Numbered from the stretch's first letter, positions 27,954 to 37,570 are shown. The stretch: 64,000 bases of DNA from Pelomonas caseinilytica (GCF_021353235.1 NZ_JAJTWT010000015.1:1-64000); one strand, 5' to 3'. A program made the numbers and translations. Notes: generated by a model not told the origin, from the sequence alone.

Positions 27954-28840
27954 CCCTTGGTGGCTCCGGCCTGAAGGCCCGCGACGAATTGGCGTTGCAG
28001 GCGCAGGAAGAGCAGCACGGCCGGGAGCGAGGCCAGCAGCGAACCGGCCATCAGCACGGCGGCCGACTGCGGGTTGAAGCTGAGGTCGCCGGCCATCTTG
28101 CCGAGCTGCAGCGGCAGGGTCAGCATGGCCGCGTCGTTGACGACGAGCAGCGGCCACAGGAAGTTGTTCCACTCGCCCACGGCCACCGGGATGGCGATGG
28201 CCGCCAGCGCGGGGCGCAGCAGGGGCAGCACCACACGCCACCAGATGGCCAGCGTGCCGGCGCCGTCCAGCGTCGCCGCGGCCACGAGTTCGTCCGGCAC
28301 GGCGCGCATGGCCTGGTGGAAGTAGAAGACGACGAAGGGCTTGGCCAGGCCCGGCACCAGCAGGGCGGCGTAGTGGTTGATCCAGCCCAGCCGCGCGACG
28401 GTGACGAAGTTGGGCACGATGGTCACCTCCCAGGGCAGCATCATCGACAGAAGCAGGGCGCGGAACAGCCAGCGGCTGCCGGGGAAGGGGCGCTTGGTCA
28501 GCACGAAGGCGACGAAGGAGGCGGCCAGCAGGCTCGCCGCCGTGACGACCAGGGTGACCAGCAGGCTGTTGGCGTAGAAGCGCAGGAAGCCATGGCCTTC
28601 GACCTGCAACTGCAGGATGCCGGCCAGGCGATCGGGGTCGGCCGTGGTGCCGGCCCAGTCGGGGTTGAAGAAGTTGCGGCCCGTGGGTGCCTGTGGCCAC
28701 AGGGTGGGCGGCTGGCGCAGCAGCTCACCCACCGTCTTGAAGGCGCCGATGGCCATCCAGTAGTAGGGCAGCAGCATGGCCGGCACCAGCAGCCACAGCG
28801 GGGCGCGCAGCCAGGCTGTCCACCTCATCGTCCGCTTCAT
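27950..28840 (-). CDS. ABC sugar transporter permease (MalG type)
   Basis: 296 residues with six predicted membrane helices. The cytoplasmic EAA loop is visible as ELVAAATLDGAGTLAIWWRVVLPLLRP. It pairs with the preceding MalF-type permease and the binding protein. Both its ends overlap neighbouring genes by four bases. No ATPase gene belongs to the operon, so the importer probably uses a shared MsmK/UgpC-type ATPase encoded elsewhere. Confidence 0.9.
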   Translation of the reverse strand: MKRTMRWTAWLRAPLWLLVPAMLLPYYWMAIGAFKTVGELLRQPPTLWPQAPTGRNFFNPDWAGTTADPDRLAGILQLQVEGHGFLRFYANSLLVTLVVTAASLLAASFVAFVLTKRPFPGSRWLFRALLLSMMLPWEVTIVPNFVTVARLGWINHYAALLVPGLAKPFVVFYFHQAMRAVPDELVAAATLDGAGTLAIWWRVVLPLLRPALAAIAIPVAVGEWNNFLWPLLVVNDAAMLTLPLQLGKMAGDLSFNPQSAAVLMAGSLLASLPAVLLFLRLQRQFVAGLQAGATKG

Positions 28841-29724
28841 GGCCGCGCCTCCCGGCCCACCAGCCTGAGGTTGAGCCAGGTCAGGCCGAAGAGCAGCGTC
28901 GTCAGCACCCACGCGGCGGCCGAGGCCAGGCCCAGGTCGAGCTGGCGAAAGCCCCGGTCGAAGAGGTAGGTCACCAGCATCAACGCCGAGTCCAGCGGGC
29001 CCCCGAGCGTGTCCACCGCGCCGTAGAGCAGGTAAGGCTCGTAGAAGACCTGGAAGCTGGCGACCATGCCGGTGACGCTGACGTAGGCCAGCGTCGGGCG
29101 CAGCTGGGGCAGGGTCACGTGCCACAGCTGCTGCATGGGCGAGGCGCCGTCCAGCCGCGCGGCCTGGTAGAGCTCCTCGGGAATGGCGCGCAGCGCGGCG
29201 ACGAAGACGACGAGGTTGTAGCCCAGCACCGACCACACCCCCACCAGCACCAGCACCGGCAGCGTCCATTGCGGGTCGCCGAGGAAGCGTGCCGGCTCGA
29301 GGCCCAGGGCGGCGCGCAGGCTGTTGAACAGGCCGTAGGGCTCGGAGTTGGCCAGCCATTTCCAGGCCGAGATGGCGCCCACGCCGCCGGCCACCGAGGG
29401 CAGGAAGAAGGCGACCCGTGTCCACCGGTGCAGCCGCGTCTCGCCGCCGAAGTTCAGCGCCAGCACCAGGCCGAGCACCACGGCGATGCTCGATACCGAG
29501 GCCATGTAGGCGGTCGTGTTGCCGAGCGCCGTCCAGAAGCGCTCGTCGGCGGCGAGTTCGGCGTAGTTGCGCAGGCCGACCCAGCGAGGGGCTTCGGTGG
29601 CGTGGTCGTCGGTGAAGCTCATCCAGGCCGAGCGCAGCACCGGCCAGAGTCCGAACAGGCCGAAGAGGGCGAAGAAGGGCGAGACGAGCAGCATGTCCCG
29701 GCCATGGCGGCGCCACGAGGTCAT
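28837..29724 (-). CDS. ABC sugar transporter permease (MalF/UgpA type)
   Basis: 295 residues, six membrane helices. The EAA loop reads ELYQAARLDGASPMQQLWHVTLPQLRP, as in CUT1-family permeases. It starts at an ATG that overlaps the binding-protein stop and ends overlapping the MalG-type permease. CUT1 importers take up di- and oligosaccharides. The neighbouring esterase, isomerase, GH5 and GH2 genes suggest manno- or gluco-manno-oligosaccharides. Confidence 0.9.
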   Translation of the reverse strand: MTSWRRHGRDMLLVSPFFALFGLFGLWPVLRSAWMSFTDDHATEAPRWVGLRNYAELAADERFWTALGNTTAYMASVSSIAVVLGLVLALNFGGETRLHRWTRVAFFLPSVAGGVGAISAWKWLANSEPYGLFNSLRAALGLEPARFLGDPQWTLPVLVLVGVWSVLGYNLVVFVAALRAIPEELYQAARLDGASPMQQLWHVTLPQLRPTLAYVSVTGMVASFQVFYEPYLLYGAVDTLGGPLDSALMLVTYLFDRGFRQLDLGLASAAAWVLTTLLFGLTWLNLRLVGREARP

Positions 29725-30962
29725 TGCTGGGCCTCCAGGGCGCGGTTCATGACGGCGGCGGCATGGCCCAGCTCGGTGCGGGGGTCGCCACCGGCCAGCA
29801 CGACGCGCTGCACGGCGCGCGTGACGAGGTAGTCCTGGCGCATCCACGCGGGGCAGGGCGGCGGGCCTTCCGCGTCGGCGAGCTGGGCGAGCAGGGCGTC
29901 GCGGAAGGGCAGGGACAGGTGGGCGATCTGGTCCTGCCGACCCGAGGGCAGCCACATGCCGCCGTAGGCCAGGGCCGCCTCGGCCATGCGCCGGCTGACC
30001 TCGGGGCTGTAGACGGTGCGCATGAAGTCCAGGGCCAGCTCGCGCCGCGGCGAGAAATGCATGACGGCCAGCACCGTGCCGCCGAGCACGGCGGTGCGCC
30101 GGCCCGTCGGCCCGGCCGGCAGGGGCGCGGCGGCCCATTTGCCCGCCAGGCCCTTGTGCACCATGTCCATGCGGGAGAGCAGCCAGGTGCCGGACTGCAT
30201 CAGCCCGTAGGCGCCGCTCTCCAGGCCGCCGTCGGCATCGGGCCAGCCGTCGGTGGGGGCCTGCAGTTCGCGGTAGAGGCGGGCGTAGTAGGCCAGGGCC
30301 TGCACGGCCTCGGGGCTGTCGATCACGGCGCGGCGGCAGCTCGCGTCGTACACCGCGCCGCCCGCCTGCCGCAGGTAGGGATAGAAGCCCAGCCAGCTCG
30401 TGTTGCCCCACTGCTGGGCGATGCCATGGCCCCGGGCCCGCAGCGCGCGGGCGGTAACGATGAAGCCGTCCCAATCGGCCGGGGCCTTGTCCAGCAGGTC
30501 GCTGCGGTAGTACTGCAGCTGCACGTGCATGTCGAAGGGCGCGCCGTAGAGCCGCCCGTCGGCGCGGCGGATGGCCTGCAGGGCACCGGGGTTGGCGTGC
30601 CGCTGCAGCTCGGCGGCGAGGTCGGGCGCCGCCTCGGCCAGGTCGACGAGGGCCCCCTTGGCGCCCAGGGCGATGGCGTAGGAGGTGCTGCCGGTGACGA
30701 GGTCCGGCCCGCGCCGGCTGGCCAGCGCGGCGGAGTACTTGGTCATCGCGTCGGCCCAGGGCACGTCGCGCACTTCGATGTCGACGTCGGGATGCCGGGC
30801 GCGGTAGGCGTCGACGGCCGGCTGCATCACGCGGGGCGTCTTGTCGTCGCCCACCATCCACACCACGAGTCGCGCCCGCTGGGCGAGCGCCGCCGACGCG
30901 GCCAGGCCCAGGGCCAGCGCCACGGCGGCGAGCCGGCGGGTGCTGGCGGTGGGAGAGGGCAT
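29721..30962 (-). CDS. ABC sugar-binding protein (CUT1 type), first gene of the glucomannan operon
   Basis: 413 residues from the ATG at 30962. A signal peptide (RRLAAVALALGLAASAALAQ) precedes a group 1 extracellular solute-binding fold: VVWMVGDDKTPRVMQPAVDAY, YSAALASRRGPDLVTGSTSY, and a C-terminal helix-rich lobe. An upstream in-frame start (31019) would cover the operator region and lacks a signal peptide, so I reject it. A near-perfect operator palindrome (30978-30988) lies 16 bases upstream of the start codon. It delivers oligosaccharide to the two permeases downstream. Confidence 0.88.
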   Translation of the reverse strand: MPSPTASTRRLAAVALALGLAASAALAQRARLVVWMVGDDKTPRVMQPAVDAYRARHPDVDIEVRDVPWADAMTKYSAALASRRGPDLVTGSTSYAIALGAKGALVDLAEAAPDLAAELQRHANPGALQAIRRADGRLYGAPFDMHVQLQYYRSDLLDKAPADWDGFIVTARALRARGHGIAQQWGNTSWLGFYPYLRQAGGAVYDASCRRAVIDSPEAVQALAYYARLYRELQAPTDGWPDADGGLESGAYGLMQSGTWLLSRMDMVHKGLAGKWAAAPLPAGPTGRRTAVLGGTVLAVMHFSPRRELALDFMRTVYSPEVSRRMAEAALAYGGMWLPSGRQDQIAHLSLPFRDALLAQLADAEGPPPCPAWMRQDYLVTRAVQRVVLAGGDPRTELGHAAAVMNRALEAQQ

Positions 30963-30975
30963 CGCGTTCTGGATC

Positions 30976-30990
30976 TTGTTTACTAAACGA
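30976..30990. promoter_or_regulatory. LacI-type operator GTTTACTAAAC before the glucomannan operon
   Basis: GTTTACTAAAC (30978-30988) is a perfect odd palindrome, and TTGTTTA-C-TAAACGA around it differs from perfect symmetry at one pair. Similar sites occur at 54173-54183 (before fructokinase 2, beside the second lacI gene) and 55620-55630 (before the symporter). A half-site ATGTTTAG lies at 31104-31111 on the GH2 side of the same divergent gap. The LacI protein encoded at 54326 is the best candidate to bind it. Confidence 0.65.
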
Positions 30991-31135
30991 TGTGGATTAT
31001 GTTCGCAAGAAGAATCCATCCGCCGGTTGTATCGCCGTTCAAACATCGGGACTATCCCCGAGTGCCGGCTGAAATCGAGAGAAACAGAATGCGCAACAAA
31101 TAAATGTTTAGCGCTGCTTCGAACGGCGCCGCGAC

Positions 31136-33631
31136 GTGACTCCTGAACGACTGATCGACCTGCACGACGGCTGGCAGCTGGCCGAAGTCCCCCCGGGGCT
31201 GGACGGCCCGGCGCTGGCGGACCTGCCCGATTCCGCCTGGCTGAGTGCCAGCGTGCCCGGCTCGGCCCATGGCGCGCTGCTGGCCACGGGGCGCATTCCC
31301 GACCCCTTCTACGCCTGCAACGAAGCCGGCGTGGCCTGGGTGGCCGAGCGCCGCTGGGCCTGGCGGCTGCGCTTCGACGCCGACGAATTAGCGCCGCGCG
31401 AGGATCTCGTCTTCGAGGGCCTGGACACCTATTGCACCGTCTGGCTCAACGGCGAGCGGCTGCTGGCGTCCGACAACATGTTCGTGCCGCGCCGGGCCGA
31501 CGTGCGCGAGCGGCTGCGCCCCCAGGGCAACGAGCTGCTGCTGTGCTTCGACCCGCCGCTGGCCCGCGCGCGCGCCGTGGAGGCGGTGCACGGCAAGCGG
31601 GCGCTCTGGAACGGCGACAGCGCCCGGCTGCACGCCCGCAAGGCCCAGTACCACTTCGGCTGGGACTGGGGCCCGGAGCTGCTGGTCAGCGGCCCGTGGC
31701 GTGCGGTGCGGCGGCATGGCTGGTCCGCCCGCGTGGCCGATCTCGAGGTCCGCACCCGGCTCGACGTGGCGGCGCGGCGCGCCACGCTGCAGGTCTCGGC
31801 CTGCATCGAGGGCGCGGGCGCCGGCCTGGGATGCGACTTCGAGCTGCTGGACCCCGAGGGCCGCGCCGTGGCCCGCGCCGCGGTGGCGGCCGGCGCCCGC
31901 GCCGAAGCCACGCTGACCCTGGACGATGCGCGCCTGTGGTGGCCGCGCGGCCTGGGCGACCAGCCGCTCTACACCGTGGTCGCCCGTGTCGTGGACGGTG
32001 ACCGCTCCCTGGCCGAGGACCGCCGCCGCGTGGGCCTGCGCGACCTGCGCCTGGTGCAGGCCGAAGTCGCCGGGGAGGCCGGCAGCAGCTTCCACTTCGA
32101 GGTCAACGGGCGGGAGTTCTTCGCCGGCGGCGCCAACTGGATTCCCGACGACAGCCTGCTCGAACGCATCACGCCGGCGCGCTACCGCCAGCGCGTGGCC
32201 CAGGCCGCGGCGGCCAACATGAACATGCTGCGCGTCTGGGGCGGCGGCATCTACGAGCACGAGGCCTTCTACGAGGCCTGCGACGAGATGGGCCTGCTGG
32301 TCTGGCAGGACTTCATGTTCGCCTGCGGCCTGTACCCGGCCAATGATGCCTTCCTGGCCAGCGTGCGGGCCGAGGCCGAAGCCGCCGTGAAGCGCCTGCG
32401 CCACCACGCCTGCCTGGCGCTCTGGTGCGGCAACAACGAGGACTACATGCTGGCCGAGTCGGTCGGCCTGGCCGGCCCCGGCGTGCCCGCGGAGCGCTTC
32501 GAGGCGCGGGCGATCTACGAAGGCCTGCTGCCCGAGGTCTGCGCCGCGCTGGACCCGGGCCGGCCCTACTGGCCCGGCAGCCCGTTCACGCCGGGAGACG
32601 CCAAGTCCTCCGACGCGACCGTGGGCGACCGCCACAGCTGGGAGGTCTGGCACCAGCAGATGCTGCCCTACCAGCGCTACGGCGACGTGCAGGCCCGCTT
32701 CGTCAGCGAGTTCGGCATGCAGTCGCACCCGTCGCTGGCGCTGTTCGAATCGGTGCTGCCCGAGGACGAGCGCTTCCCGGGCAGCCGCACGGTGCAGTGG
32801 CACAACAAGGCCGGCTCGCCCGCCGGGCCCGACGGGCATCGCCGCCTGGCCGTCTACCTGGCCGACAACCTGCGCGTGGGCCCGACGCTGGCCGAGCATG
32901 TCTATGCGACGCAGTTCGTGCAGGCCGAGGCCATGCGCGTGGCCTACCAGGACTTCCGCCGCCGCTGGCAGCGCCCCGGCGCCCGCGCGGTGGGCGGTGC
33001 CCTGGTCTGGCAGCTCAACGACTGTTGGCCGGTCACGAGCTGGGCCCTCATCGATGCCGCCGGCACCGTCAAGCCGGCCTGGCATGCGGTGCGGCGGGCC
33101 TTGGCCCCCGTCGCCGTCGCCGTGCGCCTGGAGGCGGGTCAGGCGAGGCTGGCCGTCATGAACGGCACCACCGAGGCGCTCACGCCGACGCTGCAGCTGC
33201 GCGTCTTCGCGCTCGACGGCCGCCAGCTCGCCAGCAGCCGGCTGGCGCTGGACGTGCCGGCCTCGGCGAGCGCCGAGACGACGCAGGCGCTGCCGCTGCT
33301 GGGCGGGCCCGTCGTCGCGGAACTGTGCGCCCTCGACGCCGAGGGCCGCGAGCTGGCCCGCGACTGTGCCTGGACCGAACCCTTCCGGTTCTACCAGCTG
33401 GGCGGCGCCTGCATCGACATCGTGCGCGCGGGCTCGGCCCTGGCCCTGAGCTGCGACCGCCCGGTCAAGGGCCTGTGGCTGCAGGGCGCCGACCTCGACG
33501 ACAACTTCATCGACCTGGTGCCGGGTCCGGCCCGGCGCATCGGAGTGGCCGGCGCGCTGCCGGCCACGCTGCAGGCCGTGGCCCTGGACCACGCCGGCCG
33601 CACCGTCCCCGTCCTGGACCGGGGAGGCTAG
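31136..33631 (+). CDS. GH2 beta-mannosidase
   Basis: 831 residues from GTG 31136. The sugar-binding N-terminal domain, immunoglobulin-like domain and TIM barrel are in the usual order. Acid/base Glu435 lies in LWCGNNED and nucleophile Glu525 in FVSEFGMQS, and the GGANWIPDDSLLER and MNMLRVWGGGIYE blocks are those of beta-mannosidases rather than beta-galactosidases. There is no signal peptide, so it acts in the cytoplasm on imported manno-oligosaccharides. It is divergent from the ABC operon and followed by a TonB receptor. Confidence 0.9.
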   Translation: MTPERLIDLHDGWQLAEVPPGLDGPALADLPDSAWLSASVPGSAHGALLATGRIPDPFYACNEAGVAWVAERRWAWRLRFDADELAPREDLVFEGLDTYCTVWLNGERLLASDNMFVPRRADVRERLRPQGNELLLCFDPPLARARAVEAVHGKRALWNGDSARLHARKAQYHFGWDWGPELLVSGPWRAVRRHGWSARVADLEVRTRLDVAARRATLQVSACIEGAGAGLGCDFELLDPEGRAVARAAVAAGARAEATLTLDDARLWWPRGLGDQPLYTVVARVVDGDRSLAEDRRRVGLRDLRLVQAEVAGEAGSSFHFEVNGREFFAGGANWIPDDSLLERITPARYRQRVAQAAAANMNMLRVWGGGIYEHEAFYEACDEMGLLVWQDFMFACGLYPANDAFLASVRAEAEAAVKRLRHHACLALWCGNNEDYMLAESVGLAGPGVPAERFEARAIYEGLLPEVCAALDPGRPYWPGSPFTPGDAKSSDATVGDRHSWEVWHQQMLPYQRYGDVQARFVSEFGMQSHPSLALFESVLPEDERFPGSRTVQWHNKAGSPAGPDGHRRLAVYLADNLRVGPTLAEHVYATQFVQAEAMRVAYQDFRRRWQRPGARAVGGALVWQLNDCWPVTSWALIDAAGTVKPAWHAVRRALAPVAVAVRLEAGQARLAVMNGTTEALTPTLQLRVFALDGRQLASSRLALDVPASASAETTQALPLLGGPVVAELCALDAEGRELARDCAWTEPFRFYQLGGACIDIVRAGSALALSCDRPVKGLWLQGADLDDNFIDLVPGPARRIGVAGALPATLQAVALDHAGRTVPVLDRGG

Positions 33632-33788
33632 CCGCACCCGGATGCATTCCCCAACCCACGAGGGGTGACCGCCCGCCAGACGCGGCGGTACCCCGGCACA
33701 GATTCCAACAAAGACCGCAGGTCGTGGAGCGGCGGTCGCCACGCGAGGCCCGCAGAAGGCCTGTATCCAACCAAGAGGAGTAACGAGG

Positions 33789-36700
33789 ATGAGACATCGA
33801 TTCAAACGGACAACGTTGTCCGTGGCAGCGGCCCAGGCCCTGGTCGTCTGGGCGGCACCCGCCATCGCGCAGACCGCGGCCGCCCCGGCGGCCGACAAGA
33901 AGGAGTCGCAACAGCTGGAGACCGTGGTCGTGTCGGGGCGGCGCGCCGCGCTGGCGTCGGCACAGAAGATCAAGCAGGAGTCGGACGAGATCGTCGATTC
34001 GGTCAATGCCGAAGACATCGGCAAGCTGCCGGACCGCTCGGTGACCGAGGTGCTGCAACGCATGGTCGGCGTCGCCATGGACCGCACCCAGGCGCGCAGC
34101 GACCCGGTCCACTACTCGGTGGAAGGCTCGGGCGTCGTGATCCGTGGCCTCACCTACGTGGCGGCCCAGCTCAATGGCCGTGAAACCTTCAGCGCCAACC
34201 AAGGGCGCAACCTGGGCTTCGAGGACGTGCCGCCGGAACTGATGGGCGGCGTCGACGTCTACAAGAACCCGTCCGCCGAGCAGATCGAGGGCGCGATCGC
34301 CGGCCTGGTGAACCTGCGCACGGCGCTGCCGTTCGACTACGGCGGCTTCAAGGCGTCGGGCAACCTCGCCATGACCTACACGCAGCTCAACGGCAAGCGG
34401 TCGCCTCAGGGGTCCTTCCTGGTCAGCAACACCTGGCAGACGGACCTGGGCAAGTTCGGCGCGCTGATCGACGTGGCGCACTCCAAGAGCAAGCTGCGCA
34501 CCGACACCACCACCGTCGACCCCTACTACCCGACGACCACCACCACCAACAGCGTCACCACGGTGAACCCCGACCACCGCTGGTACTCGCGCGACCTGGC
34601 CTGGCGCGAGCAGGACTACGACCGCACGCGCAACGGCGTGTACGCGGCGCTGCAGTGGAGGAAGGACAACGTCGAGTCCGCGCTGACCTTCTTCCGCTCG
34701 AAGTTCCGCTCCGCGATGAGCGAGTACGCCGTCAAGGCCGAGGTCGATCCCTACACCATCAACATCACCGATGCCGAGTGGGGCGACAACGGCTTGCTGC
34801 GCAAGGGCACGCTCAACAGCACCACCGGCGGCATCGAGATGGAGAACAACGCGCGGCTGTCGCAGCGCGACTCCCGCACGGACGACCTGTCGTGGAACGT
34901 GCGCTGGCGCGCCACGCCGGCCTGGACGCTCACGGCCGACGCCCAGCTGGTGAAGTCCAAGACCCAGAGCTTCGACTCCAACGTCGCGACCGGCATCCAG
35001 CTGCCCAAGCAGACGGTGGACTTCACGGGCTCGATGCCGCGCATCGTCTACGACGCCGCCGACATCGCCTTCCTCGACAAGCCCTCCAACTACTACTGGG
35101 CCACGACGATGGAGGCGCTGGACCACGGCAAGGCCCAGCAGAAGGCGCTGCGCCTGGACGCGCGCTACCAGTTCCAGGACCATCCCTTCCTGAACGACCT
35201 GCGCTTCGGCCTGCGCATCGCCGACCGCGACGCCCAGACCTACAAGGCCATGCCCTACTACAACTGGGCCGCAGTCACCAAGGCCTGGGAGACCGGCTGG
35301 TACATCCCCGACACGGCCCGGGTCACGAACTACTCGGTGCCGACCGTCGTCAAGAGCTTCAACAAGTTCATGGGTGGCAAGACCACGGTGCCGACGATGC
35401 TCTTCCCGGATGCGTCGGTGGTGCAGGGCTTCCCGAACAGCTATGTGCAGCTGCATGACCTCGTCAAGCCGCTGTGCGACGGCATGCCGGGCGGCAGCAC
35501 CTGCGGCTGGCAGGGCTCCAACGTGAACCCGTACAGCTGGGCCCCCGCCAGCTATGGCGACCCGTCCGGCGTGAACGACCAGCACGAGCGCACGACGGCC
35601 GCCTTCGCCCAGCTGCGCTTCGCCTTCGACGACCTGCCGATGCCGGTGGACGGCAACGTCGGCCTGCGCGTCGTGAACACCAAGGACCGTGCCAACGGCT
35701 ACACCGTCATCGACCAGGATGCGGTACCTCCCGGTGCAGGCGGGGTCGTGGTGCATCCGGTCAAGGTCGACAAGGTCGCCGGCCGCTTTGACCAGAGCTT
35801 CACCGACTACCTGCCCAGCCTGAACCTGCGCCTGAAGGCCCAGCCGGACCTGCAGTTCCGCTTCGCGCTTGCCAAGGGCCTCTCGCGTCCCAGCACCGGC
35901 GACATGCAGGCCACGTCGAAGCTGAAGCAGTCCGTCCAGATCGAACAGAACACGGGCAACGTCAAGTCGGTGAGCGCCTCGGGCACGTCGGACGGCAACC
36001 CCATGCTCAAGCCGATCAAGTCCACGCAGGCCGACGTGACGGGGGAGTGGTACTTCAGCAAGACGGGCGCCATCACCGTGGCGGCCTTCGACAAGGAGCT
36101 GAAGGACATCATCATCAACCAGACCTACACGACGCGCCTGACGGCCATCGACGGCACGCCGGTCGACTTCGTCGTCACCGGCCCGACCAACGGTGCCAAG
36201 GGCCATGCCCGCGGCGTCGAGTTCGCGTTCCGGCGCTACTTCGACATGCTGCCGGGCTGGCTGTCGGGCCTGGGTGTCGAGATGAACTGGACCTACGTCG
36301 ACAGCAAGCTCAAGCGCTACAACGGCGTGCAGACCTCCTTCTGCTCGGCAGGCGCAGGCCAGGACAACCTGAACCTGTACGTCAACGGCTGCGACACCGA
36401 CGGAAGCTCCTTCGGTGGCATGCCGCTGCCCAACCTGTCGCGCAACACGCTGAACTTCACGCTGATGTACGACCAGGGTCCGCTGTCCGCACGCGTGGCC
36501 TACTCGTGGCGCCAGCGCTACCTGCAGGGCGTGGCCTTGAACTCCGACAACACCGGGCCCAACCAGCAGAACGCGCTGGACACCAACCCGGCAAGCCCCA
36601 CCTACGGCAAGCACACGCTGCCGCTGGGCCTGCCGCTGTGGGGTGACAGCTACGGCCAGCTGGACGTCGGCATGCAGTACAAGTTCGGCAACGGCCTGAC

Positions 36701-36833
36701 GGTGAGCCTGGACGCGTTGAACCTGACCAACGCCACCAGCCGCCAGCTGATGCAGCAGAACATCGGCACCTTCGTGCACAACTACTTCACCTCCGGCCGC
36801 CAGTACAAGCTCGGGATGAGCTACACGTTCTGA
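33789..36833 (+). CDS. large TonB-dependent receptor, probable manno-oligosaccharide uptake
   Basis: 1014 residues, in the range of the long carbohydrate TonB receptors (TonB-dependent receptor of the Caulobacter/Xanthomonas type). The signal peptide ends near APAIAQ, a TonB box-like ETVVVSGRR follows near residue 45, and the plug has the distinctive ESDEIVDSVNAEDIGKLPDRSVTEVLQRMVGV start. The barrel ends in YTF. A strong AGGAG precedes the ATG. No operator of the local type was found directly upstream. It lies downstream of beta-mannosidase and is followed by a terminator. The substrate is inferred from neighbours. Confidence 0.88.
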   Translation: MRHRFKRTTLSVAAAQALVVWAAPAIAQTAAAPAADKKESQQLETVVVSGRRAALASAQKIKQESDEIVDSVNAEDIGKLPDRSVTEVLQRMVGVAMDRTQARSDPVHYSVEGSGVVIRGLTYVAAQLNGRETFSANQGRNLGFEDVPPELMGGVDVYKNPSAEQIEGAIAGLVNLRTALPFDYGGFKASGNLAMTYTQLNGKRSPQGSFLVSNTWQTDLGKFGALIDVAHSKSKLRTDTTTVDPYYPTTTTTNSVTTVNPDHRWYSRDLAWREQDYDRTRNGVYAALQWRKDNVESALTFFRSKFRSAMSEYAVKAEVDPYTINITDAEWGDNGLLRKGTLNSTTGGIEMENNARLSQRDSRTDDLSWNVRWRATPAWTLTADAQLVKSKTQSFDSNVATGIQLPKQTVDFTGSMPRIVYDAADIAFLDKPSNYYWATTMEALDHGKAQQKALRLDARYQFQDHPFLNDLRFGLRIADRDAQTYKAMPYYNWAAVTKAWETGWYIPDTARVTNYSVPTVVKSFNKFMGGKTTVPTMLFPDASVVQGFPNSYVQLHDLVKPLCDGMPGGSTCGWQGSNVNPYSWAPASYGDPSGVNDQHERTTAAFAQLRFAFDDLPMPVDGNVGLRVVNTKDRANGYTVIDQDAVPPGAGGVVVHPVKVDKVAGRFDQSFTDYLPSLNLRLKAQPDLQFRFALAKGLSRPSTGDMQATSKLKQSVQIEQNTGNVKSVSASGTSDGNPMLKPIKSTQADVTGEWYFSKTGAITVAAFDKELKDIIINQTYTTRLTAIDGTPVDFVVTGPTNGAKGHARGVEFAFRRYFDMLPGWLSGLGVEMNWTYVDSKLKRYNGVQTSFCSAGAGQDNLNLYVNGCDTDGSSFGGMPLPNLSRNTLNFTLMYDQGPLSARVAYSWRQRYLQGVALNSDNTGPNQQNALDTNPASPTYGKHTLPLGLPLWGDSYGQLDVGMQYKFGNGLTVSLDALNLTNATSRQLMQQNIGTFVHNYFTSGRQYKLGMSYTF

Positions 36834-36851
36834 AGCCGCTGAAGCGCATGC

Positions 36852-36882
36852 AAAAAGGCCGCCCCTCGGGGCGGCCTTTTTT
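36852..36882 (+). terminator. intrinsic terminator of the large TonB receptor gene
   Basis: AAGGCCGCCCC-TCG-GGGCGGCCTT followed by a T run begins 18 bases after the receptor stop, a textbook Rho-independent terminator. The 5' end of a group II intron starts only a few bases beyond the T run, which is the known target preference of class C introns. Confidence 0.92.
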
Positions 36883-36885
36883 GTG

Positions 36886-37142
36886 GTGCGCCCAGCATGG
36901 GCGCACTCTACGGGTGCAAGTCCCGTCGTAAGCTGATCACGGCGAACGAAGCGAAGCGCAACAGCCGGCGCTGGTGGCGCAACAGTACGGCGGGACTCAA
37001 CGGCGTGCTCACCATTGCCTGGTTCGACCGGCTCGGCCTGCCCCCACTCTCCTGACCTCAAGCGCTCGAACCGCCCGGTGCAGACCCGCATGCCGGGTGG
37101 TGTGGGAGGGGCTCAGCCAACAATGGCTGACCCCAATCCTGA
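36886..37142 (+). mobile_element. internally deleted group IIC intron
   Basis: The start GTGCGCCCAGCATGGGCGCAC, followed by TCTACGGGTGCAAGTCCCG, is the typical 5' end of bacterial group II introns. After only about 70 bases of domain I the sequence passes into the last 27 codons of the reverse transcriptase (WWRNSTAGLNGVLTIAWFDR... stop at 37055), then domain V (about 37068-37102) and domain VI (GGGGCTCAGCC against GGCTGACCCC, 37108-37134). Most of domain I to IV and nearly all of the maturase gene are missing, leaving about 257 bases instead of roughly 1.8-2 kb. It sits directly after an intrinsic terminator, as class C introns do. Confidence 0.8.
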
Positions 37143-37570
37143 TCGAGCCGGCGCAGTACGCGGTCTCGCGGTTAGGTGCCTGGCGTCCGGGCTCAAAGGG
37201 CGAGGGGAATCATGCGCTGCAAAGGGTATTCGTCCGGCAAAGCCGTCATCGCTAGGCGGTACTGGTCGATGGGAACCTGACGACAACGAATGTAGCGATG
37301 ACAACCAACGCCGCAAGCGGAATTGCGTTCTTCACCCATGTGTGGAGACGGCGCACGGGTGGCGTGAACCGCGCAGCTCGCGTCCACTGCCTGCGGCAGA
37401 TCCCCTCAGTCGCCGATCCCGGCCATGAACGGCGGGCGGGCGAGCCCGCCACCCCAGGCACTGCCGAGCAAGGCGAGCGAGCATCCCACTCTTGCGGACG
37501 CACCGCAGGTACGTGACGACGGCCTGGGTGGTGGCCGGCCTGACGCTCGGGTTGAGCGACAATCAACGGG
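37143..37570. other. 428-base gap without a convincing gene
   Basis: No reading frame here has a ribosome site or recognisable domain. On the minus strand around 37255-37330 a frame reads VKNAIPLAALVVIATFVVVRF, like a membrane helix, which may be the remnant end of a lost membrane-protein gene. The rest has mixed composition and looks like junction DNA between the intron and the riboswitch. Confidence 0.4.

Noticed and set aside
24351-27974. 1207-codon plus-strand frame over the isomerase and esterase genes
   Set aside because: Composition is typical of an antisense shadow, and the minus-strand genes here have clear motifs and coupled starts.
33507-37091. Very long minus-strand frame opposite the large TonB receptor
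   Set aside because: Low-complexity Val/Ala/Gly/Arg composition, no start signals and no domain. It is the mirror of a real gene.
37255-37330. Hydrophobic minus-strand stretch as a complete membrane protein gene
   Set aside because: The frame has no credible start and overlaps the riboswitch and junction DNA. At most it is a remnant.
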